In this document: piece by piece, positions 57,001 to 64,000 of the stretch
Numbering within the stretch: position 1 is the stretch's first letter
Layout of the letters: every line of letters begins with the position of its first letter
Assembly: GCF_902506105.1 (NCBI RefSeq)
Contig: NZ_LR733304.1
Span: forward strand, 1,326,334 to 1,390,333
DNA from: Aeromicrobium sp. 9AM
GTDB taxonomy: Bacteria > Actinomycetota > Actinomycetes > Propionibacteriales > Nocardioidaceae
DNA length: 64,000 nucleotides
Direction of reading: 5' to 3'
Made by a program: the position numbers and the translations under genes
The notes under the pieces: generated by a model
The model's database searches: none
Told to the model about the DNA's origin: nothing
Seen by the model: only the letters and a program-made list of their open reading frames with translations

Positions 57001-57992
57001 AGCACGAGACCGGCGAGCAACCCGGTGACGAGGAATCTGCGGTGCCGCAGGTCCGACCGGGCCAGGCCCAGGATGCCGAAGCAGAGGACGACGACCCCGT
57101 TGGCGATCAGCAGCGGCTCGGCGAGCAGCCGGTTGCCGGCGTCGGCGTTCAGGTCGACGTACGGGACCCAGTCGGTCGTTCCGCGCAACGCGTCAAACGC
57201 CGACGCCGCGAACGTCGTGTTGCTGGCGCTCTCGATGTAGTCCAGGAACGCGGGGCTGTAGCGACCGAGCAGGAACAACGGCAGGAGCCACCACAGTGTG
57301 CCCATCAGAACGAAGACCGGCCACCACACCATCAGTGAGCGGCGCCGCGGGCTGCCGGGCGCGAAAAGCAGCCACAGTGCGGCCAACGGGATCACCGCGA
57401 ACGTCGCAGCTGCGTTGACGCCGCCCACGCACGCCACCGCGATCGCCGACCATGCGGCCATACGCCGGGTGCTGCCGCGCTGGAGCCCGATGACGAGTGG
57501 GATCAGCACCCAGGGAGCGACGGCAGAGGGCCACACCTCGATCGACGACGGCCCGATGACGCTGAGGAACCGCGGCGACAGGGCGAAGGCGAGCCCTGCT
57601 GCGACCCGCGTCCAGCCGTGCCCGATTCCGAGAACTCCGCACAGCTTGACGACGCCCAGGAAGGCGACGACGAAGATCACGCTCCACCACAGCCTCTGGG
57701 TCACCCATGGGGGCAGGCCGATCCCGTCGCCGAGCGCGAAGAACGGCCCCATGGGGAACAGGTAGCCGTACGCCTGGTTCTGCACCTGGCCGAAAGCACC
57801 GTTGGGGTCCCACATGTGGAGCGAGCGACCGAGGAAACCCACCGGGTCCACGGTCAGGTCCAGCTTGGTGTCGGTCGCGATGCGACCGGGCGCCTGGATG
57901 AAGGCGACGGCGACCAGCACCATGCTCCACGCGCCCAGGCGCAGGCGCCACAACAAGCTGTCGGATCTCTGGGTGTCGTCCCGTTGGGTCAC
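53949..57992 (-). CDS. aftD: Alpha-(1->3)-arabinofuranosyltransferase family protein (AftD-like, DUF3367)
   Basis: 1347 residues. The N-terminal half has about eleven membrane helices with the GT-C/DUF3367 signature (FQAPGRIATDTKLDL-like segment near residue 32, DPVGFLGRSLHMWDPNGAFGQ near 50, RNTHKYDVVIRLPLVLG near 360). Two discoidin-like carbohydrate-binding modules follow at about 695-835 (TWAAFDGDPATGWEPD) and 925-1040 (AAVDGRTTTGWVA), then a helix near 1210 and further helices to the end. In mycobacteria AftD adds arabinofuranose branches to arabinogalactan and lipoarabinomannan. The GTG at 57992 overlaps the methyltransferase stop (GTGA) and has GAGG 5 bases upstream. The 3' end overlaps the acyltransferase gene. 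Confidence 0.93.
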   Translation of the reverse strand: MTQRDDTQRSDSLLWRLRLGAWSMVLVAVAFIQAPGRIATDTKLDLTVDPVGFLGRSLHMWDPNGAFGQVQNQAYGYLFPMGPFFALGDGIGLPPWVTQRLWWSVIFVVAFLGVVKLCGVLGIGHGWTRVAAGLAFALSPRFLSVIGPSSIEVWPSAVAPWVLIPLVIGLQRGSTRRMAAWSAIAVACVGGVNAAATFAVIPLAALWLLFAPGSPRRRSLMVWWPVFVLMGTLWWLLPLFLLGRYSPAFLDYIESASNTTFAASAFDALRGTTDWVPYVDLNADAGNRLLAEPLLIANGVVVLCFGILGLARSDLRHRRFLVTGLLAGLVLVTLGHTGASEGFGASSIQDALDGALAPLRNTHKYDVVIRLPLVLGLCHALSVFARSRAARSGQAARRLDPSAIGAAVLACAALIGATTPAWSASVANRSSFTEVPGYWKQAANWLAANSEGRALLTPATPFGDYVWGKTSDEPLQALASSPWAVRNLIPLAPGGNIEMLDAISHQLATGHGSVGLTNFMRRAGISTIVVRNDLNRRQDIVPPELVRATLTTTPGVHRVASFGPKVGGGPTLPDANGRDVFVDGGWQATRPALELFSLDNPLTGLTTQALSDTPVLIGDPDSLIALDESGDTRGADVVMAKDADTKRPYASTLLTDGNRRQEVAFGAVNHQRSGSLTRSEAYSTHRRVHRYDQAEQDRWLTVPDLRGAKSISSSSSAADVGAIPHIDQSRQTWAAFDGDPATGWEPDLADAGKVSWLRVDFKKRVDVGSLSITLDLPAGESRVITVTTEQGPRRVQVEGSVPAVIDVGRVSSVVISGRSTYEKRLVVDDVRMSGVQMSRPLVLPTVPAAWAAPSRILLQAGPGYDDGCATFDGVPRCSAAYFSTGDSGRILDREVTLGSGGSYDLRVRVAPTGGRALTALLQRGRLTSVAASSQLTPAAQAGPLAAVDGRTTTGWVAAKDDVGPTLSVNWVGERAISRLRLSTSPLLAATAPDRVRLTFADGSNTTAPVEDGVVRFSSVRTDSVRIQLLGGAPRFSVDFSGGIQRLPLGVSELAVPGVGGFPSVLDAEKRRFPCGTGPTVSVNGTSRQTSLNASPAALAAGTEVEARVCGGNRAKLREGVNRVTVMGTDAFRPVAATFSAQVRPAAVPNGELVVTTHNANPGWVAKQGGKTLAPVVLNGWQQAWLAPSADAGDVTTSFAPDRTYRLALAGGGLLLLALLVIAFMPARSANQLRVGTSRTARPVLLTLAGVVTAGLLAGPWGLAAVAVGVAAPYAAGARRSETAGWLAATSVAAAGIEYVLRPWAGLNSWAGDHRAPQLLVVIAIGCLVSGAVDRASFQRRNGISTKR

Positions 57993-58723
57993 GTCTTCCT
58001 CAGCACGATCGCGAGGTTCCACGTCACCAGCTCACGGACGACCGGCACGCGCAGGACCCACCACGACCAGCGCGGCAGGTAGCGCGGCATCACCGCGACG
58101 ATCTCGGCGGCCGACTGTCGGCGGGACCAGCGCAGCCCGGCGGCTGCCGTCACCGGGAAGAGCGACGTGCCGAAGACGTTCTTGGGTGGATGCCCGTGCT
58201 TCTTCTCGTAGCGCCGGGCGGCCCGATGGCCACCCAGGAAGTGCCACGGTGAGGTCTCGTGACCTCCCCACGGGCCGTACCAGAGCGTGTAGGAGAGGAA
58301 GACCAGCCCGCCGGCCCGCGTCACCCGCACCATCTCGTCGGCCATCGTCCACGGCTCGCTGACGTGCTCGAGGACGTTGGAGGAGTACGTCACGCCGAAG
58401 CTGTCGTCGGCGAACGGAAGCTGCATGCCGCTGCCGAGCACCGTGCCGCTCTCGGGATCACCCAGGCCCGACAGCTCGCCGAGATCGGCGTCGAGCGGGG
58501 TGTAGGTCGCCCCGGCGCCGCGGAACGCGTCGGCGAAGTAGCCCGGTCCGCCCCCGACGTCGAGCACCCACTGGCCGTCCAGGTCGGCGTACGTACGGAT
58601 CTGGTCGACCGAGTCCCGGGCGAGGGTTCCGTAGAAGTGCGCGGGGTCGGTCTGCTCGACCCGGAAGGCCTGGAACAACCGCCACGATCGGCCCAGATCA
58701 GGGCGAAAGGGCAGGTCAGGCAC
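57989..58723 (-). CDS. Class I SAM-dependent methyltransferase
   Basis: 244 residues. WVLDVGGGPGYFADAF near residue 52 is motif I; DADLGELSGLG near 78, MQLPFADDSFGVTYSSNVLEHVSEP near 100 and VRVTRAGGLVFLSYTLWYGPWGGHETSP near 132 complete a UbiE/Methyltransf_11 fold. The C-terminus is hydrophobic (about 215-240) and may touch the membrane. The target is probably a lipid or sugar of the envelope. It overlaps aftD by 4 bases, so both are made together. Corresponds in position and type to Rv0224c (from memory). Confidence 0.88.
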   Translation of the reverse strand: MPDLPFRPDLGRSWRLFQAFRVEQTDPAHFYGTLARDSVDQIRTYADLDGQWVLDVGGGPGYFADAFRGAGATYTPLDADLGELSGLGDPESGTVLGSGMQLPFADDSFGVTYSSNVLEHVSEPWTMADEMVRVTRAGGLVFLSYTLWYGPWGGHETSPWHFLGGHRAARRYEKKHGHPPKNVFGTSLFPVTAAAGLRWSRRQSAAEIVAVMPRYLPRWSWWVLRVPVVRELVTWNLAIVLRKT

Positions 58724-58740
58724 GCCGAAAGGATACGGGA

Positions 58741-58755
58741 GGGGTGGACCACCCC
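58741..58755. promoter_or_regulatory. Palindrome GGGGTGG-A-CCACCCC between methyltransferase and GT4 genes
   Basis: A perfect 7-bp inverted repeat around one base. It covers the −35/spacer region of the rightward promoter whose −10 is TAACAT at 58761-58766, and lies 18 bases before the leftward GTG. Confidence 0.55.
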
Positions 58756-58760
58756 GGTGT

Positions 58761-58766
58761 TAACAT
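58761..58766 (+). promoter_or_regulatory. −10 box TAACAT of the GT4 leader transcript
   Basis: TAACAT predicts transcription from about 58773, the first base of the first leader hairpin and 3 bases before the ATG of a 9-codon ORF. Confidence 0.5.
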
Positions 58767-58772
58767 TTACCG

Positions 58773-58871
58773 GTCATGTTGAGGGACATGACGTCGCCAC
58801 GTTGAGGGACGTGCCGAGGGAGCAGCCGGCGTCACGTCGGCACCGAAGGAGGGGCCGGCAACCCGCCGGCC
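58773..58871 (+). promoter_or_regulatory. Structured leader of the GT4 gene
   Basis: In order: GTCATGT-TGAGGG-ACATGAC (58773-58792), CACGT-TGAGGG-ACGTG (58798-58813, same loop, different but paired stem), GTGCCGA pairing with TCGGCAC (58811-58843), ribosome site AAGGAGG (58846-58852), and GGCCGGC-AACCC-GCCGGCC (58853-58871) between that site and the start codon. Folding the last hairpin leaves 4 bases between it and the ATG. Confidence 0.6.
58776..58805 (+). CDS. Possible 9-codon leader peptide MLRDMTSPR
   Basis: ATG at 58776 lies in the first leader hairpin stem and TGA at 58803 is the first three bases of the second hairpin loop. A −10 box 9 bases before the ATG would make it leaderless. 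Too short to prove from sequence; its stop placement in the loop suggests translation could melt both hairpins. Confidence 0.35.
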   Translation: MLRDMTSPR

Positions 58872-58875
58872 GACG

Positions 58876-59970
58876 ATGCACATCCTTTTCTGCAACTGGC
58901 GAGACACCAAGAACCCCGAAGGCGGGGGCTCGGAGCGCTACGTCGAGAACATGGCTCGCGGCCTGGTCGAGCGCGGCCACCGCGTCACGATCGCGTGCGC
59001 TTCTCACGACGCGGCCCCGCACGACGAGGTCGTCGACGGGGTCAGGTTCGTGCGCCGTGGCACCAAGCTGGACATCTACGTCCGGACGTTCCTCGCCCTC
59101 CTGCTCGGCCGCTACGGCAAGGTCGACGCCGTCGTCGACGTCCAGAACGGACTCCCCTTCTTCACCCGGCTCGCCACGCGCAAGCCGGTCGTCGTGCTGG
59201 TGCACCACGTGCACCGCGAGCAGTGGCCCGTGGTCTACCCGGGCCTCGTCGGTCGCATCGGCTGGTGGATCGAGAGCCGCGTCGCCCCTCGGTTGTATCG
59301 GCGCAGCGCGTACGTCGCGGTGTCGCAGGCGACTCGCCTCGAGCTCGTGGAGCTCGGCGTCGACCGTGAGCGGATCACCGTCATCCACAACGGCAACGAC
59401 CCGGCACCCGCCGTCACGGCAACCCGGTCGGTCACACCGCGCATCAGCGTCGTCGGGCGCCTGGTCCCGCACAAGCAGGTGGAGCATGCCATCGACGCGA
59501 TCGCCGCGATGCAGTCCGACCACCCCGAGGTCGTCCTCGACATCCTCGGGGCTGGCTGGTGGGAGAACGAGCTGCGCGCCCACGCCGAGCGGAGCGGAGT
59601 CGCCGACCGGGTCGTGTTCCACGGGCACGTCGACGACCAGAGCAAGCACGAGCTGCTCGCGCGGTCCTGGGTCATGGCGCTCCCGTCGCTCAAGGAGGGC
59701 TGGGGCCTGGTGATCGGCGAGGCCGGCGCGCACGGCACGCCCGCGGTCGCCTACAGCACCGCTGGTGGCACGACCGAGTCGATCGACCACAAGGACTCGG
59801 GCGTCCTGGTCGACACCCCCGATGAGCTGGTCGCGACACTGCGCGAGCTGATCGAGGACCGCGAGTGGCGGGAGTTCCTCGGCCAGGGCGCGCTTGCGAA
59901 GTCCAAGACCTTCACCTGGCAGGGCTCGCAGGCTGATTTCGCCGCGATCCTCGAGACGTCCGGGCGGTAG
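58876..59970 (+). CDS. GT4 family glycosyltransferase
   Basis: 364 residues, GT-B fold, retaining. The N-terminal acceptor domain has the GGGSERYVENMARGLVERGH loop near residue 16; HVHREQWPVVYPG near 112; the donor domain has VVGRLVPHKQVEHAIDAIAAM near 193 and the nucleotide-sugar motif PSLKEGWGLVIGEAGAHGTPAVAY near 272 (E-x7-E type). No signal peptide; a cytoplasmic enzyme using a nucleotide sugar. Neighbours point to an envelope glycan or glycolipid. Equivalent to Rv0225 in position (from memory). The start lies behind a hairpin that separates it from its ribosome site. Confidence 0.9.
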   Translation: MHILFCNWRDTKNPEGGGSERYVENMARGLVERGHRVTIACASHDAAPHDEVVDGVRFVRRGTKLDIYVRTFLALLLGRYGKVDAVVDVQNGLPFFTRLATRKPVVVLVHHVHREQWPVVYPGLVGRIGWWIESRVAPRLYRRSAYVAVSQATRLELVELGVDRERITVIHNGNDPAPAVTATRSVTPRISVVGRLVPHKQVEHAIDAIAAMQSDHPEVVLDILGAGWWENELRAHAERSGVADRVVFHGHVDDQSKHELLARSWVMALPSLKEGWGLVIGEAGAHGTPAVAYSTAGGTTESIDHKDSGVLVDTPDELVATLRELIEDREWREFLGQGALAKSKTFTWQGSQADFAAILETSGR

Positions 59971-59986
59971 GAGCAGGTCCGGACGC

Positions 59987-60020
59987 ACGAAGGGCGGGCT
60001 CCGAGGAGTCCGCCCTTCGT
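59987..60020. terminator. Bidirectional terminator
   Basis: ACGAAGGGCGG pairs with CCGCCCTTCGT, continued inward by CTCC/GGAG and outward by GGACGC/GCGTCC. It lies between the convergent GT4 and DUF2613 genes. Confidence 0.85.
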
Positions 60021-60040
60021 CGCGTCCGGGACGCGGTGTT

Positions 60041-60187
60041 TCAGTTGTTGGAGCCGTAGCTCACGTTCGTCGACGAGATCGGCTTCTCGTTGGCACTCTG
60101 CTGAGTCTGGACGACGCCCACGACAGTGGCTCCGGCCAGGCCGAGTCCGGCGATGAAGGCGATGATGCCGCCTGTAAGTGTTCCCAC
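60041..60187 (-). CDS. DUF2613 small membrane protein
   Basis: 48 residues, start GTG at 60187 with GGAGG 8 bases upstream. MGTLTGGIIAFIAGLGLAGA is the single membrane helix or uncleaved signal; the tail VVQTQQSANEKPISSTN is polar. This pattern and length fit DUF2613, a small secreted or membrane family that in mycobacteria lies next to aftD (Rv0236A, from memory). The function is unknown. It follows the large membrane protein gene 47 bases downstream of that gene's opposite end and is tandem with it on the minus strand. Confidence 0.82.
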   Translation of the reverse strand: MGTLTGGIIAFIAGLGLAGATVVGVVQTQQSANEKPISSTNVSYGSNN

Positions 60188-60234
60188 GTTGTTGTCCTCC
60201 CTCGAGACCACGCAAGGTTAACAGGAGGTGAGGG

Positions 60235-61953
60235 TCACGTCTTCGTCCGCGAGGGCGGCGGCACGGGCTTGCGGCGTCGACGCTCGACCGCCCCGCGTAC
60301 CACGCCGACGAGGGACAACAGCAGCGTCAGCCCGGCCACCGCCCAGGTGGCGATCATGACCTGCCGGTCCTCGTTGTCGATCGCCATGGGCCGGGCACCC
60401 GGGATGGCGAACACCCGCAGCGTGCGGCCCTTCACCTCGAGCTCCCTAGCGCCTCTGACCTGCCGTAACGCCGCACGAGCTCCCGGTGCGTCAGTCTCCA
60501 CGACGACGATCCCGATGCCTTGGCGAGCGAGGCCGCGTCGGACGTCCGTGCCGCGCAGCACCCGCTGGATGCGAGCCGCACGAGGATCCTCTCCCCCGAT
60601 CGTGCGGCCGGAGACCACGAGGTCGTCGTTGACCACGGTCGTACGGTCGAAGAACCGGCCGGCCGGATCGAGCACCGACGTGTCGTGGTTCCAGGACGGC
60701 CTCCGGTACGCACTGAAGGGCAGCACGACGATGTCCCCGCGCACCTTGGTGATCTCCACGATTCGCCGCGCGTCGGTCCAGGCCGCCGGGTACGTCGCGG
60801 GCTTCAGCCGGTCCCCCACGCCCCACGCCATGTCGGGCATCGCGGCGAGCGGCAGCACGAGGGCGAACACCATGACCGGCACCTCCCACGCGGTGAACTC
60901 GGCGCGGTAGAAGATCGTGTGCACGCCGGCTCCGAAGGCCACGGCCTCGAGCGGAACCAGCAGGGCGAGCCAGCGCGTGCCGTCACGGACGAGGCCACCG
61001 GCCGGTACGTCCGCGACGATCCGGGCGACCAGGTCCGGAGCGAGCCAGCCGGCGAGAGCGACCGCGAGCCCGAGCCCGCCCGCGACGCACAGCACGGCCA
61101 GCAGCCGCCCGTCATCACGCCACATCGTGACCGTCCCGACGACGATGACGGCACCGATGGCGATCGAGATGAGCACGGCGATCACCAAGGTGCGTGAGGT
61201 CGGCACCACCTCGGTGTTCCAGATCCCGCCGAGGGTGAGTGCCGAGCCGAGACGGCCGAAGTGACCTTCGGGCTGCAGGTCGAACAGGCCCACGGCGGCA
61301 GGGTCGCTGCGCGAGATGGCGGAGTGCAGGAGCCCAGCCACGATCCACGGACTGTTGACGAGGGCAGCCAGCATCACGACACCGACCACGCCCCGGCGCC
61401 AGGCGACGACGACGCCGAGGACGAGGCCCATGACTCCCGTCGCGGGGGTCAGAGCGGTTGCCGCAAGCGCGAGTGCGACGACCGACCAGCGCTGATCGCC
61501 CTTGCCACCGAGAGCGTCAATGAGCCACGGCATGGCGGCACACGCCAGCAGCAGCGGCCACTGACCCAGCACGAGACGCTCGGCGATGAACGGGTTCCAC
61601 ACGGCGAGCGTGGCAGCCGCCAGCTGGGCCACCAGTGGACGCTCGCGCAGCAGCCGCGCGGTGCCCAGCGCCAGCAGGAACGACGCCGCGAACAGCACGA
61701 TCCGCTGGACCACCGCCGCCGGGAGCACAGCACCGAGCAGGGCCACGATCGCGTCCGACGGCACGGCTCGGGGCAGCCCCGTGCCGAGACCCCAGACCTC
61801 CGGTCGGTCGAGGTCCAACGTGGGAACCCACACCATGTCGTACGACAGGACGTATCCCCGCGAGAACAGCGGCAGGCACACGGCCAGCGCCAGCAACGCG
61901 GACCAGCCGGGCACGGCCGGCCGATGGAGGTCGAGCTGTTGCCATCGCCTCAT
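60235..61953 (-). CDS. Large integral membrane protein (Rv0226c-like)
   Basis: 572 residues with about twelve hydrophobic segments to residue 380, then a soluble domain (about 385-520: ARRIVEITKVRGDIVVLPFSAYRRPSWNHD and RRGLARQGIGIVVVETDAPG) and a last helix near 530-550. An acidic residue after the first helix (SYDMVWVPTLDLDRPEVWG near 37) and the layout recall GT-C enzymes and the N-terminal half of AftD. The sugar and acceptor are unknown. It is divergent from the flippase gene with 47 bases between starts. Genes of this kind stand between a GT4 and aftD in many actinobacteria. Confidence 0.8.
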   Translation of the reverse strand: MRRWQQLDLHRPAVPGWSALLALAVCLPLFSRGYVLSYDMVWVPTLDLDRPEVWGLGTGLPRAVPSDAIVALLGAVLPAAVVQRIVLFAASFLLALGTARLLRERPLVAQLAAATLAVWNPFIAERLVLGQWPLLLACAAMPWLIDALGGKGDQRWSVVALALAATALTPATGVMGLVLGVVVAWRRGVVGVVMLAALVNSPWIVAGLLHSAISRSDPAAVGLFDLQPEGHFGRLGSALTLGGIWNTEVVPTSRTLVIAVLISIAIGAVIVVGTVTMWRDDGRLLAVLCVAGGLGLAVALAGWLAPDLVARIVADVPAGGLVRDGTRWLALLVPLEAVAFGAGVHTIFYRAEFTAWEVPVMVFALVLPLAAMPDMAWGVGDRLKPATYPAAWTDARRIVEITKVRGDIVVLPFSAYRRPSWNHDTSVLDPAGRFFDRTTVVNDDLVVSGRTIGGEDPRAARIQRVLRGTDVRRGLARQGIGIVVVETDAPGARAALRQVRGARELEVKGRTLRVFAIPGARPMAIDNEDRQVMIATWAVAGLTLLLSLVGVVRGAVERRRRKPVPPPSRTKT

Positions 61954-61988
61954 GCTCGCCCCTGCTCTTGTCCGACCCCGGCCACGGC

Positions 61989-61994
61989 TATTGT
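61989..61994 (+). promoter_or_regulatory. −10 box TATTGT of the flippase gene
   Basis: TATTGT ends 6 bases before the GTG at 62001, with no ribosome site between; a leaderless start is likely. Confidence 0.5.
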
Positions 61995-62000
61995 GCCGTG

Positions 62001-63206
62001 GTGAGATCCACGCGCGCGACCATGACGGGTGGAACGCTCGTGGCGGCCGGCATGATGACGATGAACATCGCGGTCTACGGGTTCAACGTCATCGCTGCTC
62101 GAGCACTCGTGCCCAAGGAGTTCGGGGCCCTCACCGCACTGTTCGGCATCCTGCTGGTGGGGACCGTCGCCTCGTTGGGGCTGCAGGCGGTCACGGCGCG
62201 CCGGCTCGCGATCGATCACGACCACCGCGACGCCATCATCGGTGCAACCGTCAGGGTCACGGTCATCGTCGCGTCGGCCGTCGGCCTGTTGGTTGCCGCC
62301 TCCACGGTCGTCCTCACCCCTGTGCTCAAGCTCGACGACTACTGGGCCGTGGTCCTGTGTGGCGCGACCCTCGTGCCGCTCACCGTCATGGGCGCCGAGT
62401 CGGGCATCGCCCAGGGCACGGCACGCTGGGGCGCCCTCACCGCGATCTACGTCGGCAACGGGCTCGGCCGCCTGCTGGGTGGCGCGCTGGCCCTCGTCAT
62501 CTCGCCCACCGTCAATTCCGCCATGATCGGCATCGCGATCGGCTCCTGGCTGCCCGCCCTCGCCGGCGCACGGCTCATGATCGGCCACGGCCGCGGCGAG
62601 CTGATCAGCCGGCGCCCGCTGCTCAAGGAAGCGCTGTTCTCGACGCACGCCCTGCTCGCGTACTTCGTGCTCAGCAACCTCGACTCGCTGATCGCCCGCA
62701 ACCGCTTCGACGAGCACGAGAGCGGGCTGTACGCCTCGGGGCTCATCCTGGCCAAGGCTGCGCTGTTCTTCCCCCAGTTCGTCAGTGTCGTGCTGTTCCC
62801 TGACCTCGCCCGCGCGACGACGCATCACGCCCGGCTGCGCGCGGTCTCGTTGGTCGCCGGTTTCGGCGCGCTCGCCGTGCTGGCGACCGCGGCGCTGCCC
62901 CACCTCGCCCTGATCCTCGTGGGTGGTCACCAGTACGACGAGATCATGGGTCGCCTCTGGCTGTTCGCCGTCGCCGGCTCCTGCCTGGCCGTCGTGCACC
63001 TGCTGGTGTTCGACGCTCTCGCCAGGCACGCCCACGGCATCGTCGTGATGATCTGGGGCGCCGTCGTCGCGGTGGTCGTGGCTGCGTACGGGCTGGGCGT
63101 CGGCATCAACGGCCTGGTCCTCACCGTCGCGCTGGTGGCCGCCGCACTCGCTGCGGTGGTGTTCCTGTTCGCCCCGACGGGGCGACGGGCGCCAGCGCTT
63201 CGCTGA
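62001..63206 (+). CDS. Polysaccharide flippase (MATE/Wzx-like, MOP superfamily)
   Basis: 401 residues with about twelve hydrophobic segments. AARALVPKEFGALTALFGILLVG near residue 25 and FVLSNLDSLIARNRFDEHESGLYASG near 215 are the signature of oligosaccharide-lipid flippases. It should move a lipid-linked glycan to the outer face for use by the GT-C enzymes nearby. Two adjacent GTG codons (61998, 62001) are possible; 62001 fits the −10 box. It converges on polA with 6 bases between the stops. Confidence 0.87.
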   Translation: MRSTRATMTGGTLVAAGMMTMNIAVYGFNVIAARALVPKEFGALTALFGILLVGTVASLGLQAVTARRLAIDHDHRDAIIGATVRVTVIVASAVGLLVAASTVVLTPVLKLDDYWAVVLCGATLVPLTVMGAESGIAQGTARWGALTAIYVGNGLGRLLGGALALVISPTVNSAMIGIAIGSWLPALAGARLMIGHGRGELISRRPLLKEALFSTHALLAYFVLSNLDSLIARNRFDEHESGLYASGLILAKAALFFPQFVSVVLFPDLARATTHHARLRAVSLVAGFGALAVLATAALPHLALILVGGHQYDEIMGRLWLFAVAGSCLAVVHLLVFDALARHAHGIVVMIWGAVVAVVVAAYGLGVGINGLVLTVALVAAALAAVVFLFAPTGRRAPALR

Positions 63207-63212
63207 CGAAGG

Positions 63213-64000
63213 TCAGTGACCGGCTTCGTGCCACGTGCGGCCGACGCCGACCGACACGTCGAGGGGCACGGACAGCTCGGCCGCCGAGGCCATCTGCTCG
63301 CGGAGCAGGTGCTCGACCTGCTCCTGCTCCCCCGCAGCGACCTCGAGCACGAGCTCGTCGTGCACCTGCAGGAGCATGCGCGAGGTGAGACCAGCGGCAT
63401 CCAGCGCCCGCTCGACCCCCAGCATCGCCACCTTGATGATGTCCGCAGCCGAGCCCTGGATCGGGGCGTTGAGCGCCATGCGCTCGGCCATCTCGCGCCG
63501 CTGCCGGTTGTCGCTCTGCAGGTCGGGCAGATAGCGGCGGCGGCCCATGATCGTCTCGGTGAAGCCGGTCTGCCGGGCCTCGTCGACGAGGCCTCGCAGG
63601 TAGTCGCGCACGCCGCCGAACCGCTCGAAGTAGTCGTCCATCAAGCCCTGCGCCTCGCCGGTGGAGATGTTGAGCTGCTGGCTGAGGCCGTAGGACGAGA
63701 GCCCGTAGGCCAGGCCGTAGTTCATCGCCTTGATGCGTGCCCGCAGGCCCCCGTCGATCTCACCTGGTTCCTTGGCGAACACCTTGGCCGCCATGACGGT
63801 GTGGAAGTCCTCGCCGGAGTTGAACGCCGCGATCAGGTCGGCGTCCTCCGACAGGTGGGCCATGATGCGCATCTCGATCTGGCTGTAGTCGGCCGTCACG
63901 AGCGTCTCGAAGCCCTCGCCGACACAGAACGCCTCGCGGATGCGCCGGCCCGACGCGGTGCGGATCGGGATGTTCTGCAGGTTGGGGTCGTTGGAGCTCA
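63213..64000 (-). CDS. polA: DNA polymerase I, C-terminal part (5' end outside window)
   Basis: 262 codons are visible; the gene enters from the right edge at SSNDPNLQNIPIR and runs to TGA at 63213. Polymerase motif A is TADYSQIEMRIMAHLSED, motif B is ARIKAMNYGLAYGLSSYGLS and motif C is LQVHDELVLEV with the second catalytic aspartate. The tyrosine in KAMNYGLAYG marks a polymerase that accepts dideoxynucleotides well. Exonuclease domains lie beyond the window. Role: Okazaki fragment processing and repair. Confidence 0.97.
   Translation of the reverse strand, partial: SSNDPNLQNIPIRTASGRRIREAFCVGEGFETLVTADYSQIEMRIMAHLSEDADLIAAFNSGEDFHTVMAAKVFAKEPGEIDGGLRARIKAMNYGLAYGLSSYGLSQQLNISTGEAQGLMDDYFERFGGVRDYLRGLVDEARQTGFTETIMGRRRYLPDLQSDNRQRREMAERMALNAPIQGSAADIIKVAMLGVERALDAAGLTSRMLLQVHDELVLEVAAGEQEQVEHLLREQMASAAELSVPLDVSVGVGRTWHEAGH

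Noticed and set aside
58773-58813. Twin AGGGA loops as CsrA/RsmA binding sites
   Set aside because: The loops contain an ANGGA-type sequence, but CsrA is generally absent from high-GC actinobacteria and nothing in the window encodes it.
58846-58871. GGCCGGCAACCC resembles the conserved GGCAACC segment of SAM-I/SAM-IV riboswitches
   Set aside because: The flanking helices and the pseudoknot partner expected for either class are not visible, and the downstream gene has no sulfur role; kept only as an unclassified structured leader.

Overview
The window is one continuous stretch of chromosome from a high-GC actinobacterium. Evidence for this includes the strong G/C third-codon bias, many GTG starts, leaderless genes with TANNNT −10 boxes, sepH, DUF4193/DUF3710/DUF3159 proteins, a lysine/alanine-rich principal sigma factor, an actinobacterial [2Fe-2S] ferrochelatase and an AftD-type arabinofuranosyltransferase. 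The abundant CGTACG hexamer and the gene set suggest Nocardioidaceae (Aeromicrobium/Nocardioides-like); that is inference. I see no rRNA, tRNA, CRISPR array, prophage or insertion sequence, and no gap without a gene longer than about 240 bases.

Layout. 1-9692 is a conserved actinobacterial block that, from memory, matches the order of M. tuberculosis Rv2689c-Rv2701c: RNA methyltransferase, KimA-like K+ permease, two TrkA/RCK proteins, DUF3159, OB-fold protein, DUF3710, dut, DUF3093, DUF4235, DUF4193, inositol monophosphatase. 9689-18024 holds ferrochelatase, an MFS protein, a fused proline dehydrogenase/P5C dehydrogenase with a palindrome at its promoter, a UPF0126 membrane protein, sepH and thymidine kinase. 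18038-22397 is a three-gene operon ending in a GNAT/acyl-CoA-synthetase fusion. 22506-30049 carries parC and parE flanking an LprG-like lipoprotein plus MFS pair and a beta-carbonic anhydrase. 30228-41705 holds the principal sigma factor, a GCS2-type ligase, a frameshifted DUF4192 gene, an FMN riboswitch with a stand-alone RibH2-type lumazine synthase, DNA polymerase IV, oligopeptidase B and a second sigma-70 factor. 41702-49796 holds coaE, a secreted M15-like protein, an acyl-CoA ligase, a PAP2 enzyme, a GlxA-type regulator facing a 45-residue membrane protein across a four-copy operator, rpsA and an M18 aminopeptidase.

49889-63206 is a cell-envelope region: DUF3068, a GT-C-like membrane protein, an acyltransferase, AftD, a methyltransferase, a GT4 glycosyltransferase with an unusually structured leader, DUF2613, a large membrane protein and a MATE/Wzx-type flippase. 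It resembles the mycobacterial Rv0224c-Rv0236c neighbourhood. The window ends inside polA.

The most unusual signals are (i) the 58741-58878 leader, with a palindrome, a leaderless 9-codon ORF, two hairpins with identical loops and covarying stems, and a hairpin between Shine-Dalgarno and start; (ii) the 4 x TGGCAGTAA operator at 46616-46688; (iii) a dispersed structured repeat at 17205-17275 and, inverted, at 40587-40656, with a compensatory base-pair change.
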